DNA of 64,000 bases from Massilia varians (GCF_027923905.1 NZ_AP026966.1:1241001-1305000), one strand, 5' to 3'. Counted from the first letter of the stretch, positions 34,125-42,589 are shown. The notes: generated from the letters alone by a model not told the origin. Numbers and translations: made by a program.

Positions 34125-34979
34125 TTACCTGAATGCATAGTCGAGTGCGACACCAATGAACAGTGCGGCGCCAAGCCAATTGTTGTGACGAAAAGCCTTG
34201 AAGCAGGCCATGCGTTCGCGATCGCGAATCAGGGTGTAGTGGTAGAGCGCCATCGCGGCCGCAACCACGACGCCGCCCACGAACCACCAGCGCAGGCCCA
34301 GGTACCAGCCGCACACCAGGTCGATGGTCAGCGCCGCGCCGTAGCACAGCATGACTGCGGCCACGTCGAAGCGCCCGAAGGTAATGGCCGAGGTGCGCAT
34401 GCCGATCTTGAGGTCGTCGTCGCGGTCAACCATGGCGTACTCGGTGTCGTAGGCGACGGCCCAGAACACGTTCGCCACCAGCAGCCACCAGGCCACCGCC
34501 GGCACCGTGTCCTGCACGGCGGCCCAGGCCATCGGGATGCCGAAGCCGAACGCGATCCCGAGATAGGCCTGCGGGATCGCGAAGAAGCGCTTGAAGTAGG
34601 GGTAGGTGCCGGCCACGATCACGGCCACTACCGACAGCTGCTTGGTCAGCGTGTTGAGCGGCAGGATCAGCAGGAAGGAGAGCAGCGCCAGCACCCCTGC
34701 CACCATCAGCGCTTCCCAGGCGCGGATCTTGCCGCTGGTGAGCGGGCGGTCGACGGTGCGCTTGACGTGCCTGTCGAAATCGCGGTCGGCATAGTCGTTG
34801 ATGGCGCAGCCGGCGGAGCGCATCAGGGCGGTGCCGAGCACGAAGATCGCCAGCACGCTCATGTCCGGCACCCCGCCGGACGCCATCCACAAGGCCCACA
34901 GGGTCGGCCACAGCAGCAGGAGGATGCCGACCGGCTTGTCGGCACGGATCAGGCGGAAATACAGCGCCAGCTTGTTCAT
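34125..34979 (-). CDS. ubiA: 4-hydroxybenzoate octaprenyltransferase
   Basis: A 284-residue inner-membrane prenyltransferase with about eight helices. The two Mg-diphosphate-binding motifs are NDYADRDFD (cytoplasmic loop 2-3) and the D-rich [13 protein letters not shown] (loop 6-7). It attaches the polyprenyl chain to 4-hydroxybenzoate, the second step of ubiquinone synthesis. Prenyl diphosphate comes from the pathway containing ispA and dxs. It stands alone with no ubiC next to it. Confidence 0.95.
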   Translation of the reverse strand: MNKLALYFRLIRADKPVGILLLLWPTLWALWMASGGVPDMSVLAIFVLGTALMRSAGCAINDYADRDFDRHVKRTVDRPLTSGKIRAWEALMVAGVLALLSFLLILPLNTLTKQLSVVAVIVAGTYPYFKRFFAIPQAYLGIAFGFGIPMAWAAVQDTVPAVAWWLLVANVFWAVAYDTEYAMVDRDDDLKIGMRTSAITFGRFDVAAVMLCYGAALTIDLVCGWYLGLRWWFVGGVVVAAAMALYHYTLIRDRERMACFKAFRHNNWLGAALFIGVALDYAFR

Positions 34980-35093
34980 GATGTTGCGTCTTGTCGAGCA
35001 AGAATTGTTGAGCAGAAGACAGGGATTCTAAAGCCTTTGGCGGGAAAGGGCTTGCCGGTACAATCGAGCCCTACCGACTAGCCTTCATTCATC

Positions 35094-35573
35094 ATGCATA
35101 TCTGGGTCGATGCCGACGCCTGCCCGGGCGTCATCAAGGACATCCTGTTCCGCGTGGCCGAGCGCCTGCAGCTGGAGGTCACGCTGGTGGCCAACCAGCT
35201 GGTCCGGGTGCCCGGCTCGCGCTTCATCCGCGCCCTGCAGGTGCCAAGTGGCCCGGACGTGGCCGACGCCGAGATCGTCGCGCGCGTGCAGGATGGCGAC
35301 ATCGTCGTCACCGGCGACATCCCGCTGGCGGCGCAGGTGCTGGAAAAGGGCGGACTGCCGCTCCATCCGCGCGGCGAGTGGTACACCAAGGACACGATCG
35401 CCCAGCAACTGACGATGCGCGCCTTCATGGAAGAGCTGCGCGGCAGCGGCGTCGATACCGGCGGGCCGGCGGCATTCAGCCAGGCCGACAGCCGCAATTT
35501 CGCGAATGCGCTGGACCGCCAGCTGGCCCGCTCACACACCCGTAGGGTGGGCGGCTCCACTCCTGCGACATGA
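35094..35573 (+). CDS. YaiI/YqxD (DUF188) family protein with repeat-derived C-terminus
   Basis: A 159-residue protein. The core [38 protein letters not shown] and [12 protein letters not shown] is that of the YaiI/YqxD family, a PIN-like fold whose function is not settled. The last dozen residues (about [10 protein letters not shown]) are encoded by the start of palindromic repeat E: the GTAGGG of the repeat is read in another frame here and the stop comes from inside the expanded hairpin loop. This looks like a C-terminus remodelled by repeat insertion. Confidence 0.9.
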   Translation: MHIWVDADACPGVIKDILFRVAERLQLEVTLVANQLVRVPGSRFIRALQVPSGPDVADAEIVARVQDGDIVVTGDIPLAAQVLEKGGLPLHPRGEWYTKDTIAQQLTMRAFMEELRGSGVDTGGPAAFSQADSRNFANALDRQLARSHTRRVGGSTPAT

Positions 35574-35706
35574 TCATCCGCGCTATTACTGCCGCCCACG
35601 CGTTCAGCTCCCTCATGAGCAGACGCCTCGGCTATTCGTAGTGTGCTTGAACGCGTGGGCGGCTTCTCCATGCTGGCTGATCACGCCATCGGGTATAGCC
35701 GCCCAC
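35542..35706. repeat. Dispersed palindromic repeat, copy E (expanded loops)
   Basis: Begins GTAGGGTGGGCGGC and carries the constant blocks ACGCGTTCAGCTC and CTTGAACGCGTGGGCGGC. Unlike other copies, both hairpins have long loops (roughly 35 nt) between GGGCGGC and GCCGCCC instead of 3 nt, and the terminal CCCTAC has decayed. It overlaps the end of the YaiI gene and borders oxyR. Confidence 0.72.
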
Positions 35707-35724
35707 AAAAACGATAGCGTTCAA

Positions 35725-36666
35725 TCAGGCGGCCGCTTCGAGCGCCACCATGTCGACGCCGGGCAGCTTGCACTCGCCCACCGCCGCCGCCACCGCGTCG
35801 ATCGCCGCGCGGCGGGTAAAACTCTTGCGCCACAGGATGACGACCCGGCGCGAGGGCGCCGGATGGGAGAAGGGCACGTAGGTCAGCAGGCCGTTGGGGT
35901 CGTGCATGTCGGCCACCGAGGCGCGCGGCAGCACGGTCAGGCCGATGCCGCTCGCCACCATGTGGCGGATGGTCTCCAGCGAGGAGCCTTCGAAGGTGCG
36001 CTGCATGCCATTGCCCGGCGACGAATAGCGCGCCATCTCCGGGCACACTTCCAGCACCTGGTCGCGGAAGCAGTGGCCGGCGCCCAGCAGCAGCATGGTT
36101 TCCAGCTTCAGGTCGTCGGCCGGAATTTCCTTGCGCTTGGCCCAGGGGTGCGAGCGCGGCATCGCCACCACGAAGGGCTCGTCGTACAGGGTCTGCATCG
36201 ACATGCCGTGTTCGGGCAGGGGCAGGGCCACGATGGCGGCGTCGAGCTCGCCCTGGCGCAGCAGTTCGAGCAGCTTGTGGGTGTAGTTCTCCTGCAGCAC
36301 CAGCGGCATCTGCGGCACGGTGTCGATCAGTTTCTTGACCAGCGGCGGCAGCAGGTAGGGGCCGATGGTGTAGATCACGCCCAGGCGCAGCGGCCCGGCC
36401 AGCGGGTCCTTGTTCTGTTTCGCCAGTTCCCTGATGGCGGCGGTCTGCTCCAGCACGCGTTCGGCCTGGGCCACGATCTGCGCGCCCAGCGGCGTGACGG
36501 AGACTTCGGAGCCGCCGCGCTCGAACAGCGTCACGCCGAGTTCGTCCTCGAGCTTCTTGATGGCGACGGAGAGGGTGGGCTGGGCGACGAAGCAGGCTTC
36601 GGCGGCATGGCCGAAGTGTTTGGCGCGTGCGACGGCGACGATGTATTTCAGCTCGGTCAGTGTCAT
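35725..36666 (-). CDS. oxyR: LysR-type hydrogen peroxide sensor OxyR
   Basis: A 313-residue LysR regulator. N-terminal HTH: MTLTELKYIVAVARAKHFGHAAEACFVAQPTLS. The redox pair is present at exactly the E. coli positions, Cys199 and Cys208, in GAGHCFRDQVLEVC; peroxide joins them in a disulfide and turns the protein into an activator of catalase, peroxiredoxin and related genes. I start it at ATG 36666; the frame reaches 36705. Divergent from a pilT-like gene, with 144 bp between them. Confidence 0.95.
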   Translation of the reverse strand: MTLTELKYIVAVARAKHFGHAAEACFVAQPTLSVAIKKLEDELGVTLFERGGSEVSVTPLGAQIVAQAERVLEQTAAIRELAKQNKDPLAGPLRLGVIYTIGPYLLPPLVKKLIDTVPQMPLVLQENYTHKLLELLRQGELDAAIVALPLPEHGMSMQTLYDEPFVVAMPRSHPWAKRKEIPADDLKLETMLLLGAGHCFRDQVLEVCPEMARYSSPGNGMQRTFEGSSLETIRHMVASGIGLTVLPRASVADMHDPNGLLTYVPFSHPAPSRRVVILWRKSFTRRAAIDAVAAAVGECKLPGVDMVALEAAA

Positions 36667-36764
36667 AGGCTTTTCCAGAATGTCACGGCTGGCAGGCCGT
36701 AACATCCTGACACAATGTTGGCATTAAGTCAGCCAGGATTTCATCACCCCCGCATCATAGTCGA

Positions 36765-36770
36765 TATAAT
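36765..36770 (+). promoter_or_regulatory. Candidate -10 box for the third PilT-type gene
   Basis: A perfect TATAAT sits 40 bp before the start codon, in the AT-rich part of the oxyR/pilT-like spacer. No good -35 is seen at 17 bp (CATCAC), so activation by a regulator is possible. Weak support. Confidence 0.35.
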
Positions 36771-36810
36771 TGCCTGGCAGGATTTCCGCCTGCGTTTACG
36801 CGAGGTACCC

Positions 36811-37998
36811 ATGTCGTCGACCTTCGGCCCGGCGGAAGCCCAGGCCTACATCCACAAGCTGCTGACGGTGATGCACCACCAGGGCGGCTCCGACCTGTTC
36901 ATCTCCAGCGATTTCCCGCCCAGCATGAAGCACCAGGGCGCGATGAAGCCCCTGAGCCAGCAGCGCCTGTCTGGCGAGGTCACGCGCGCGCTGGCCCTGT
37001 CCCTGATGAACGAGCGCCAGCGCCTCGAGTTCGAGACCGAGATGGAGTGCAACTTCGCGATCTCGCTCCCCGGAGTATGCCGCTTTCGCGTCAACGTCTT
37101 CGTGCAGCAGCAGAGCGTGGGCATGGTGGTGCGCACGATCGCCTCCGAGATTCCGAACTTCGAGAAGCTCGACCTGCCGGACGTGCTGAAGGACGTCGTG
37201 ATGACCAAGCGCGGCCTGGTGCTGGTGGTCGGCGGCACCGGTTCCGGCAAGTCCACCACGCTGGCGGCGATGATCGACTACCGCAACAGCCATTCGGCGG
37301 GCCATATCATCACCGTGGAAGACCCGGTCGAGTACGTCCACAAGAACAAGAACTGCCTGGTCACGCACCGCGAGGTGGGCGTCGACACGCACTCCTGGCA
37401 CAATGCCCTGAAGAACACGCTGCGCCAGGCGCCGGACGTGATCCTGATCGGCGAGATCCGCGACACCGAGACCATGGAACACGCGATCGCCTTCGCCGAG
37501 ACCGGCCACCTGTGCCTGGGAACCCTGCACGCGAACAATGCCAACCAGACCCTGGACCGCATCATCAACTTCTTCCCGGAAGAGCGCCGCAACCAGCTCC
37601 TGATGGACCTGTCGTCCAATTTGCGCGCGGTGGTGTCGCAGCGCCTGATCCGTACCGAGGACGGCAAGGGCCGCAAGGCGGCCATCGAGATCCTGCTGAA
37701 CACGCCCACCATCGGCGAGATGATCCTGAAGGGGAACTTCCAGAACATCAAGGAGATCATGCACAAGTCGCGCGAGCTCGGCATGTGCACCTTCGACCAG
37801 GCCTTGTACGAGCTGTACAACAAGGGCTACATCGGCTACGACGAAGCGATCCGCAACGCCGACTCGGCCAACGGCCTGCGCCTGCAGATCAAGCTCTCGG
37901 GCGAGCGCAAGGGGCCGACTGGTGCCGGCGCCGGCGCGGCCGAGCTGTCGATGGCGATCGAGGAAGAACCGGACGGCGATGCCCCCACCACGACTTAA
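36811..37998 (+). CDS. PilT/PilU family ATPase, third paralog
   Basis: A 395-residue motor ATPase related to PilU more than to PilT: Walker A GGTGSGKST (from residue 141), IITVEDPVEYVH, Walker B ILIGEIRDTET, LGTLHANNANQTLDRIINFFPEERR. The C-terminus DEAIRNADSANGLRLQIKL is PilU-like, followed by a Gly/Ala-rich and acidic tail. pilT and pilU already lie together at 29.2-31.4 kb, so this is an extra copy. GAGG precedes the ATG. It is followed at 14 bp by a heptose adenylyltransferase gene. Likely acts on a type IV pilus or in another retraction system. Confidence 0.9.
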   Translation: MSSTFGPAEAQAYIHKLLTVMHHQGGSDLFISSDFPPSMKHQGAMKPLSQQRLSGEVTRALALSLMNERQRLEFETEMECNFAISLPGVCRFRVNVFVQQQSVGMVVRTIASEIPNFEKLDLPDVLKDVVMTKRGLVLVVGGTGSGKSTTLAAMIDYRNSHSAGHIITVEDPVEYVHKNKNCLVTHREVGVDTHSWHNALKNTLRQAPDVILIGEIRDTETMEHAIAFAETGHLCLGTLHANNANQTLDRIINFFPEERRNQLLMDLSSNLRAVVSQRLIRTEDGKGRKAAIEILLNTPTIGEMILKGNFQNIKEIMHKSRELGMCTFDQALYELYNKGYIGYDEAIRNADSANGLRLQIKLSGERKGPTGAGAGAAELSMAIEEEPDGDAPTTT

Positions 37999-38012
37999 CC
38001 AGACAAGAACCC

Positions 38013-38486
38013 ATGCCTGCATTCGAAAACAAGATCTGCACGCGCGCCGACCTGGCGCAGCGTATCGCCCAGTTGCCCAAGCCGGTGGTGCTGACCAACG
38101 GCGTGTTCGACATCCTGCACCGCGGCCACGTGACCTACCTGGCGCAGGCGCGCGAACTGGGCGCCTCGCTGGTGGTGGCGGCCAACACCGACGCCTCGGT
38201 GAAACGCCTCGGCAAGGGCGACGACCGCCCGCACAACACCCTGGCGGACCGCATGGCGGTGCTGGCGGCGCTGGAGTCGGTGAGCCTGGTGGTGGAGTTC
38301 GACGAGGACACCGCGCTCGAGGTGGTGCTGGAAAGCCGCCCCGACATCTACGCCAAGGGCGGCGACTACGACATGACGGCCATCCCGGAAGGGCAGGCGG
38401 TGCTGGCCTATGGCGGGCGCGCGGTGGCGATCGATTTCGAGCACGACCGCTCGACGACCAAGCTGGTGGCCAAGATCAGGGGCTGA
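38013..38486 (+). CDS. D-glycero-beta-D-manno-heptose 1-phosphate adenylyltransferase
   Basis: A 157-residue nucleotidyltransferase corresponding to the C-terminal half of HldE, sometimes called RfaE2 or HldC. The cytidylyltransferase-like motif LTNGVFDILHRGHVTYL, the family KGDDRP and DRSTTK segments are present. It activates heptose-1-phosphate to ADP-heptose for LPS inner core. In this group the kinase half is a separate gene, not seen in this window. Follows the third PilT-type ATPase by 14 bp. Confidence 0.93.
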   Translation: MPAFENKICTRADLAQRIAQLPKPVVLTNGVFDILHRGHVTYLAQARELGASLVVAANTDASVKRLGKGDDRPHNTLADRMAVLAALESVSLVVEFDEDTALEVVLESRPDIYAKGGDYDMTAIPEGQAVLAYGGRAVAIDFEHDRSTTKLVAKIRG

Positions 38487-38499
38487 GCTTGGCTTCGCC

Positions 38500-38558
38500 G
38501 GACGGCCGCCTGTCGACGGGGCGGCCGTCCATGCGGCGCTTGCCGGATCCGGCAAGCG
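38500..38558. terminator. Tandem strong hairpins between convergent genes
   Basis: An 11-bp perfect stem (GGACGGCCGCC 38500-38510 with GGCGGCCGTCC 38520-38530) is followed by a 22-bp perfect palindrome (38537-38558, centre GGATCC). It lies between the heptose adenylyltransferase gene and the PEP-CTERM gene, which converge here. There is no T-run, so it is a candidate bidirectional terminator or RNA-stability element rather than a textbook intrinsic terminator. Confidence 0.5.
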
Positions 38559-38560
38559 TG

Positions 38561-39280
38561 TTATGCCGAGGCCTTGCGGCTGCGGCGGCGCAAGGCCGTC
38601 ATGCCGGCCAGGCCCAGGCCCAGCAGCGCGACACTGCCGGGTTCCGGCACCTCGTTACCGCCGCCTTCGCCTTCGATCGCGATGCCGAAGAAGTTGTCGG
38701 CGCTGCCTTGCGCGTTCAGCAGGGATGCCGACAGGCCGATGCGGTTGGTGGCACTGAGCACCCCGTTGACGCCGCTGATACCCGCGTCGTCCAGGACGAA
38801 GCCATATCCGGAATTGCCGTTGCCGGTCTGGGTCGTCGGAAAGACGACCGGTTTGTTCAGGCTGGTGGAATAAAGGATGGCGCCAGCCATCGAATACACC
38901 GTCAGGGTCATCGCGTTGAGCGTAATGCCATTGGTAGCAGCGGCGCCAGGTTCATTCGGATTGAAAATCAATAACAGGTTGGCCGCGTCGGTAATGCCGA
39001 GTTGGCCGAATGAATAGGTCGCATTCTTATTGCCACCGTCCGCGGAAACGTTACCCGTGGTAACGTCAGCCGATCCGGACCAGCCAACGCTTCCGGACGC
39101 GCTCGTGTTGTCGCCCCTGGGTTTCAAGGACAGAATCGAACTGACATTGCCGAAGCCGGTGCCGCCCAGGTCCACCGTGTCATTCGGCGGCAGGGCCTGA
39201 ATAATGCCTGCCTGACTCGACATGCAAATACCCGACAGGGCTGCGGCGATTACCATTTGTTTGAATAGATTTCGGCTCAT
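38561..39280 (-). CDS. PEP-CTERM sorting domain protein
   Basis: A 239-residue exported protein. Signal peptide MSRNLFKQMVIAAALSGICM to about residue 24, then a Gly/Ser/Asn-rich beta-type domain with no recognised fold, and a C-terminal PEP-CTERM signal VPEPGSVALLGLGLAGM followed by RRR. Such proteins are processed by exosortase and sorted to the envelope or matrix, often in EPS-producing bacteria. Three ATGs occur in a row (39286, 39283, 39280); AAAGGA fits best with the last. No exosortase gene lies in the window. Confidence 0.88.
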   Translation of the reverse strand: MSRNLFKQMVIAAALSGICMSSQAGIIQALPPNDTVDLGGTGFGNVSSILSLKPRGDNTSASGSVGWSGSADVTTGNVSADGGNKNATYSFGQLGITDAANLLLIFNPNEPGAAATNGITLNAMTLTVYSMAGAILYSTSLNKPVVFPTTQTGNGNSGYGFVLDDAGISGVNGVLSATNRIGLSASLLNAQGSADNFFGIAIEGEGGGNEVPEPGSVALLGLGLAGMTALRRRSRKASA

Positions 39281-39301
39281 CATCATTCCTTTCAGTGACA
39301 A

Positions 39302-39689
39302 AACATTCCCAATTGAAAATCCCGCTTTGGTGCGAGCTGGTGTCGATCTGATAAGTAATTGATTAATAAAAACTTTTTCAGAATCACCTTTGGTTTATGC
39401 AGGATTCATACCAGAATTTGTATTTACAATAAATTCAAATACTTAAAACGAGGAGGAATGCAACGATCAATGAAAGTGTCAAATTCATCGACAACATTCA
39501 TATCAATGTAGATTCTTTATATAAATGGTTAATGTTGCTGGAGGTGAATTGAATATGACAATAAAGTTAAGTGAATTAAATACTTGGCAATCGTCTTGTT
39601 ATTTGGTTAAAGCTGTAAAAGATTTCTCTATATCAAAAAATACCCCTTTGTTTGTTGCCTTGCGGAATTAGATCAACTATATTTACGAA
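39302..39689. other. AT-rich intergenic island upstream of the riboswitch
   Basis: About 390 bp of markedly AT-rich sequence in an otherwise GC-rich window, between divergent PEP-CTERM and subtilase genes. It should carry both promoters. It also contains the only plausible small open frame in the island (39555-39671). The contrast with the flanking composition suggests either horgenically distinct origin or a nucleoid-protein-bound regulatory zone; neither can be told from sequence. Confidence 0.55.
39555..39671 (+). CDS. Possible 38-residue small protein
   Basis: An ATG-TAG frame of 38 codons preceded by a good GGAGG (39540-39544) with a 10-bp spacer. The peptide begins MTIKLSELNTWQSS and has no membrane segment; the codons are AT-rich, unlike every other gene in the window. 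It ends about 20 bp before the c-di-GMP riboswitch on the same strand, so it could lie on the riboswitch transcript leader or be a separate short gene. I do not recognise it. It may also be chance, since AT-rich DNA with random SD-like sequences is not rare. Confidence 0.35.
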   Translation: MTIKLSELNTWQSSCYLVKAVKDFSISKNTPLFVALRN

Positions 39690-39772
39690 CTGAAAAAGGC
39701 AAACCGTGCGAAAGCGCGGGACGCAAAGTCACGGTCTACCGGGCGCAGGCCCCATGACGGCAGGACTGCCAG
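39690..39772 (+). promoter_or_regulatory. Cyclic di-GMP-I (GEMM) riboswitch aptamer
   Basis: The conserved core of the GEMM class is present in order: GGCAAACC, a stem capped by a GAAA tetraloop (GTGC-GAAA-GCGC), GGGACGCAAAG, a second stem, and a closing segment ACGGCAGGACTGCC. The bases around the ligand pocket (the A-rich GGGACGCAAAG strand) match the known class. The gene downstream is a secreted subtilase, a kind of target that fits control of biofilm and secretion by c-di-GMP. Confidence 0.93.
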
Positions 39773-39869
39773 AGCAAGTACACTTCCCGGATTCCGCCGT
39801 GCGGTCCGGTGTGGAGGCGTGCGTTCATGCGGCAGTCCTGTCGAGAGCAAACACTTAACAGGAAATGCC
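39761..39869 (+). promoter_or_regulatory. Riboswitch expression platform with RBS-sequestering hairpin
   Basis: CAGGACTGCC (39761-39770), part of the aptamer's 3' side, is perfectly complementary to GGCAGTCCTG (39831-39840). That same downstream segment can instead pair with the ribosome-binding region: GGCA and CCTGT (39831-39834, 39837-39841) with ACAGG and TGCC (39858-39862, 39866-39869), just before the ATG at 39870. The two pairings exclude each other. No T-run is present, so control is probably at translation. Inferred direction: c-di-GMP stabilises the aptamer and leaves the start hidden (off). Confidence 0.65.
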
Positions 39870-41657
39870 ATGAACTTCATTCACATCCCCTTCGTGCTGC
39901 GCACCCTGACCCTCGCCGTGCTCGGCGCCAGCGCCGTTTCCGCCGCAGCCGCGCCAGCCAACGATGACCTGCTGGTCAAGGGCCGCATGCTGGTCGAAGT
40001 CCGCGACGGCGTCACGACCGATTCGCTCGGCAAGATGATCGAGACGCCTGGCCACAAGCGCTACAAGCTCGGCCAGAGCGGCATCTACATCGTCGACCTG
40101 CCGGCGAATGCCTCCGAAAAGGCCGTGCTGGCACGCCTGAAGAACAATCCGCACGTGAAATCGGCCGAGCAGGACCGCCTGGTGCCGAGCACGCTCGCGG
40201 TGAACGACCCCTACATCGGCAGCGCCTGGCACGTCGGCAAGATCGGCGCCAACGCCGCCTGGGACCTGGCCCAGGGCAGCGGCGTGACGATCGCGATCCT
40301 CGACTCGGGCATCGACGCCGCCCATCCGGACCTGGCGCCGAACCTCGTCGGCGGCTACAACGTGTACGATTCGAACACCAACCTGGCCGACGTCTGCGGC
40401 CACGGCACCTCGGTCGCGGGCGCCGCCGCCGCGGTCAGCGACAATGCTATCGGCGTGGCCGGGATCGCCGGACGCGCGCGCATCATGCCGGTGCGCGTCG
40501 CCTACAAGAAAACCACCGACGGCGGCTGCTATGCCGCCTACAGCACCGTCGCCAGCGGCCTGATCTACGCCGCCGACAACGGCGCCCGCGTCGCCAACGT
40601 CAGCTATGGCGGCGTGACCACCAGCTCCTCGGTGACCAGCGCGGCGAACTACATGAAGTCGAAGGGCGGCCTGGTGTTCGTTTCGTCCGGCAACACCGGC
40701 ACCGACCAGGGCTTTGCCCCCAACAGCGCCATGATCGTGGTCGGCGCCACCGACAGCAACGACAACCGCGCCAGCTGGTCGAGCTACGGCAGCTTCGTGA
40801 CCCTGACCGCGCCCGGCAGCGGCATCTGGACCACCCGCATGGGCAACGGCTACGCCGCCGTGAACGGCACCTCGTATGCGAGCCCGGTGGCAGCCGGCGT
40901 GGCCGCGCTGATGATGGCCGCCGCCCCGACCCTCAGCAACAGCCGCATCGAAAGCCTGCTGGCCTCGACGGCGGTCGATCTGGGCACGGCTGGCCGCGAC
41001 AATGACTTCGGCTACGGCCGGGTCGACGCCGCCGCCGCGGTCAAGGCGGCGCTCGCCGCCGCCCCGGCCGTCGACGGCAGCGCGCCCAGCGTCGCCATCC
41101 AGGCTCCGCTCGGCAGCAGCACGGTGTCCGGCCTGGTGGCCGTCGATGCGGTTGCCAGCGACAATGTCGGCGTGACGCGTGTCGACCTGCAGGTCAACGG
41201 CACCACGGTGGCCAGCGACACCAGCGCGCCCTATGGCTTCAGCTGGAATTCGGCGGGCGTGCCGAACGGAATGGCCAACCTGGTGGCCGTCGCCTTCGAC
41301 GCCGCGGGCAATGCGGGCCGTTCGGCCAGCGTGGCCGTCAACGTCGCCAACGCCACCACGGTGCCGACGGCGGGCAAGGACACCAGCGCGCCGGTCGTCA
41401 GCATCGTCAATCCGGTGGCCGGCGCGGTCTCGGGCAACGTCAAGGTCAGCGTGAGCGCCAGCGACAACCTGGGCGCCGCCGCGCTGTCCCAGCAGCTGCT
41501 GGTCAATGGCGCCGTGGTGGCGCAGGGCAGCGGCGGCACCCTGTCGTACACCTGGAATACGCGCAAGCTGAAACCGGGCGCCCATACGCTCCAGGCGATC
41601 GTGCGCGACGCCGCCGGCAACGTCGGCAGCGCCAGCGTGAGCGTGACGATCCGCTGA
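39870..41657 (+). CDS. Secreted S8 family serine protease (subtilase) with Ig-like domains
   Basis: A 595-residue exported protease. Signal peptide to about residue 27, an I9-type inhibitor propeptide (about 33-110), then the subtilisin catalytic domain with Asp145 (ILDSGID), His178 (GHGTSVAG) and Ser335 (NGTSYASPVAAG), ending near residue 395. Two bacterial Ig-like domains follow (each with SAPSVAIQAP.../SAPVVSIVNP...). It is controlled by the c-di-GMP riboswitch directly upstream. Likely secreted to the medium or surface and involved in extracellular proteolysis. Confidence 0.95.
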   Translation: MNFIHIPFVLRTLTLAVLGASAVSAAAAPANDDLLVKGRMLVEVRDGVTTDSLGKMIETPGHKRYKLGQSGIYIVDLPANASEKAVLARLKNNPHVKSAEQDRLVPSTLAVNDPYIGSAWHVGKIGANAAWDLAQGSGVTIAILDSGIDAAHPDLAPNLVGGYNVYDSNTNLADVCGHGTSVAGAAAAVSDNAIGVAGIAGRARIMPVRVAYKKTTDGGCYAAYSTVASGLIYAADNGARVANVSYGGVTTSSSVTSAANYMKSKGGLVFVSSGNTGTDQGFAPNSAMIVVGATDSNDNRASWSSYGSFVTLTAPGSGIWTTRMGNGYAAVNGTSYASPVAAGVAALMMAAAPTLSNSRIESLLASTAVDLGTAGRDNDFGYGRVDAAAAVKAALAAAPAVDGSAPSVAIQAPLGSSTVSGLVAVDAVASDNVGVTRVDLQVNGTTVASDTSAPYGFSWNSAGVPNGMANLVAVAFDAAGNAGRSASVAVNVANATTVPTAGKDTSAPVVSIVNPVAGAVSGNVKVSVSASDNLGAAALSQQLLVNGAVVAQGSGGTLSYTWNTRKLKPGAHTLQAIVRDAAGNVGSASVSVTIR

Positions 41658-41683
41658 GCTTCAAACGCCGCTTGTCCTTCCAG

Positions 41684-41706
41684 CGCCCGGTGCACCGTAC
41701 CGGGCG
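41684..41706 (+). terminator. Hairpin after the subtilase gene
   Basis: CGCCCGGT (41684-41691) pairs with ACCGGGCG (41699-41706), an 8-bp stem with a 7-nt loop, followed by a moderately T-rich stretch. Probably terminates the subtilase transcript before the phosphodiesterase gene. Confidence 0.5.
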
Positions 41707-41756
41707 TTGTGCATTTCGTGGCAAGATTGCCGGACCTTAGACAGACAGGAGTCCGC

Positions 41757-42589
41757 ATGCTGATCGCCCAAGTCACCGACCTGCACCTGCACGCGGATCC
41801 CGGGCATCCCAACCTGGCGCGCTTCAAGCGCGTGCTCGATCACCTGCTCACGCTCCAGCCGCCGCCCGATCTGCTGGTCCTGAGCGGCGACCTGGCCGAC
41901 GATGGCGCGCTGGAGAGCTACCGGCATTTGCAGGGCGCGCTGGCGCGCTGGCCGCGCCCGGTGCGTCTCGCGCTGGGCAACCACGACAGCCGCGCGCACT
42001 TTCAAGCCGTGTTCGGCGGGGTGCATGCCGCCGATGGTTTCGTGCAAAGCCGCAGCGCGTTCGGCGCCCTGCAGGTCGTCGTGCTCGACACCCTGGAAGA
42101 AGGCCGCCACGGCGGCGCCTTCTGCGAAGCGCGCGCCGGCTGGCTGCGCCAGGCCGTGCAAGACAGCGAGGGTGCGCCGCTGCTGGTCTTCCTGCACCAT
42201 CCTCCGGTCGACGTCGGCATTCCGTGGATCGACCCGGGACCGTGCCAGGACTGGATCGCCCGTCTCGACGGCGCCCTGCAGGGAGCGCAGGTCGCGGGCA
42301 TCTGCAGCGGCCACGTGCACCTGGGCGGCGTGTTCCGCTGGCGCGGGCGGCAGGTCGTGACTTGTCCGTCCTCGTCCTCGGACCTGAGCCTGGGCTTCGC
42401 GTCGATGATGGGAGGGCAGCCGGACGGCCGGCCGCTGGTGGAGCAGGGCGAGCCGGCTTTCGCGCTGAACCGCTGGGAAGACGGCGCCCTGGCGACGCTC
42501 TTCGGACGCTGTCCGCAGCGTGTGCTGGCGCGCTGGGATGCGGGCACCCAGCCCATGGTAACGAGCATGCTGGCCGAAAAAAAGCCGGC

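Noticed and set aside
33678..35081. 467-codon plus-strand frame across the YqjD/E region and ubiA
   Set aside because: Antisense shadow of identified genes; His/Gln/Arg-rich translation without domain.
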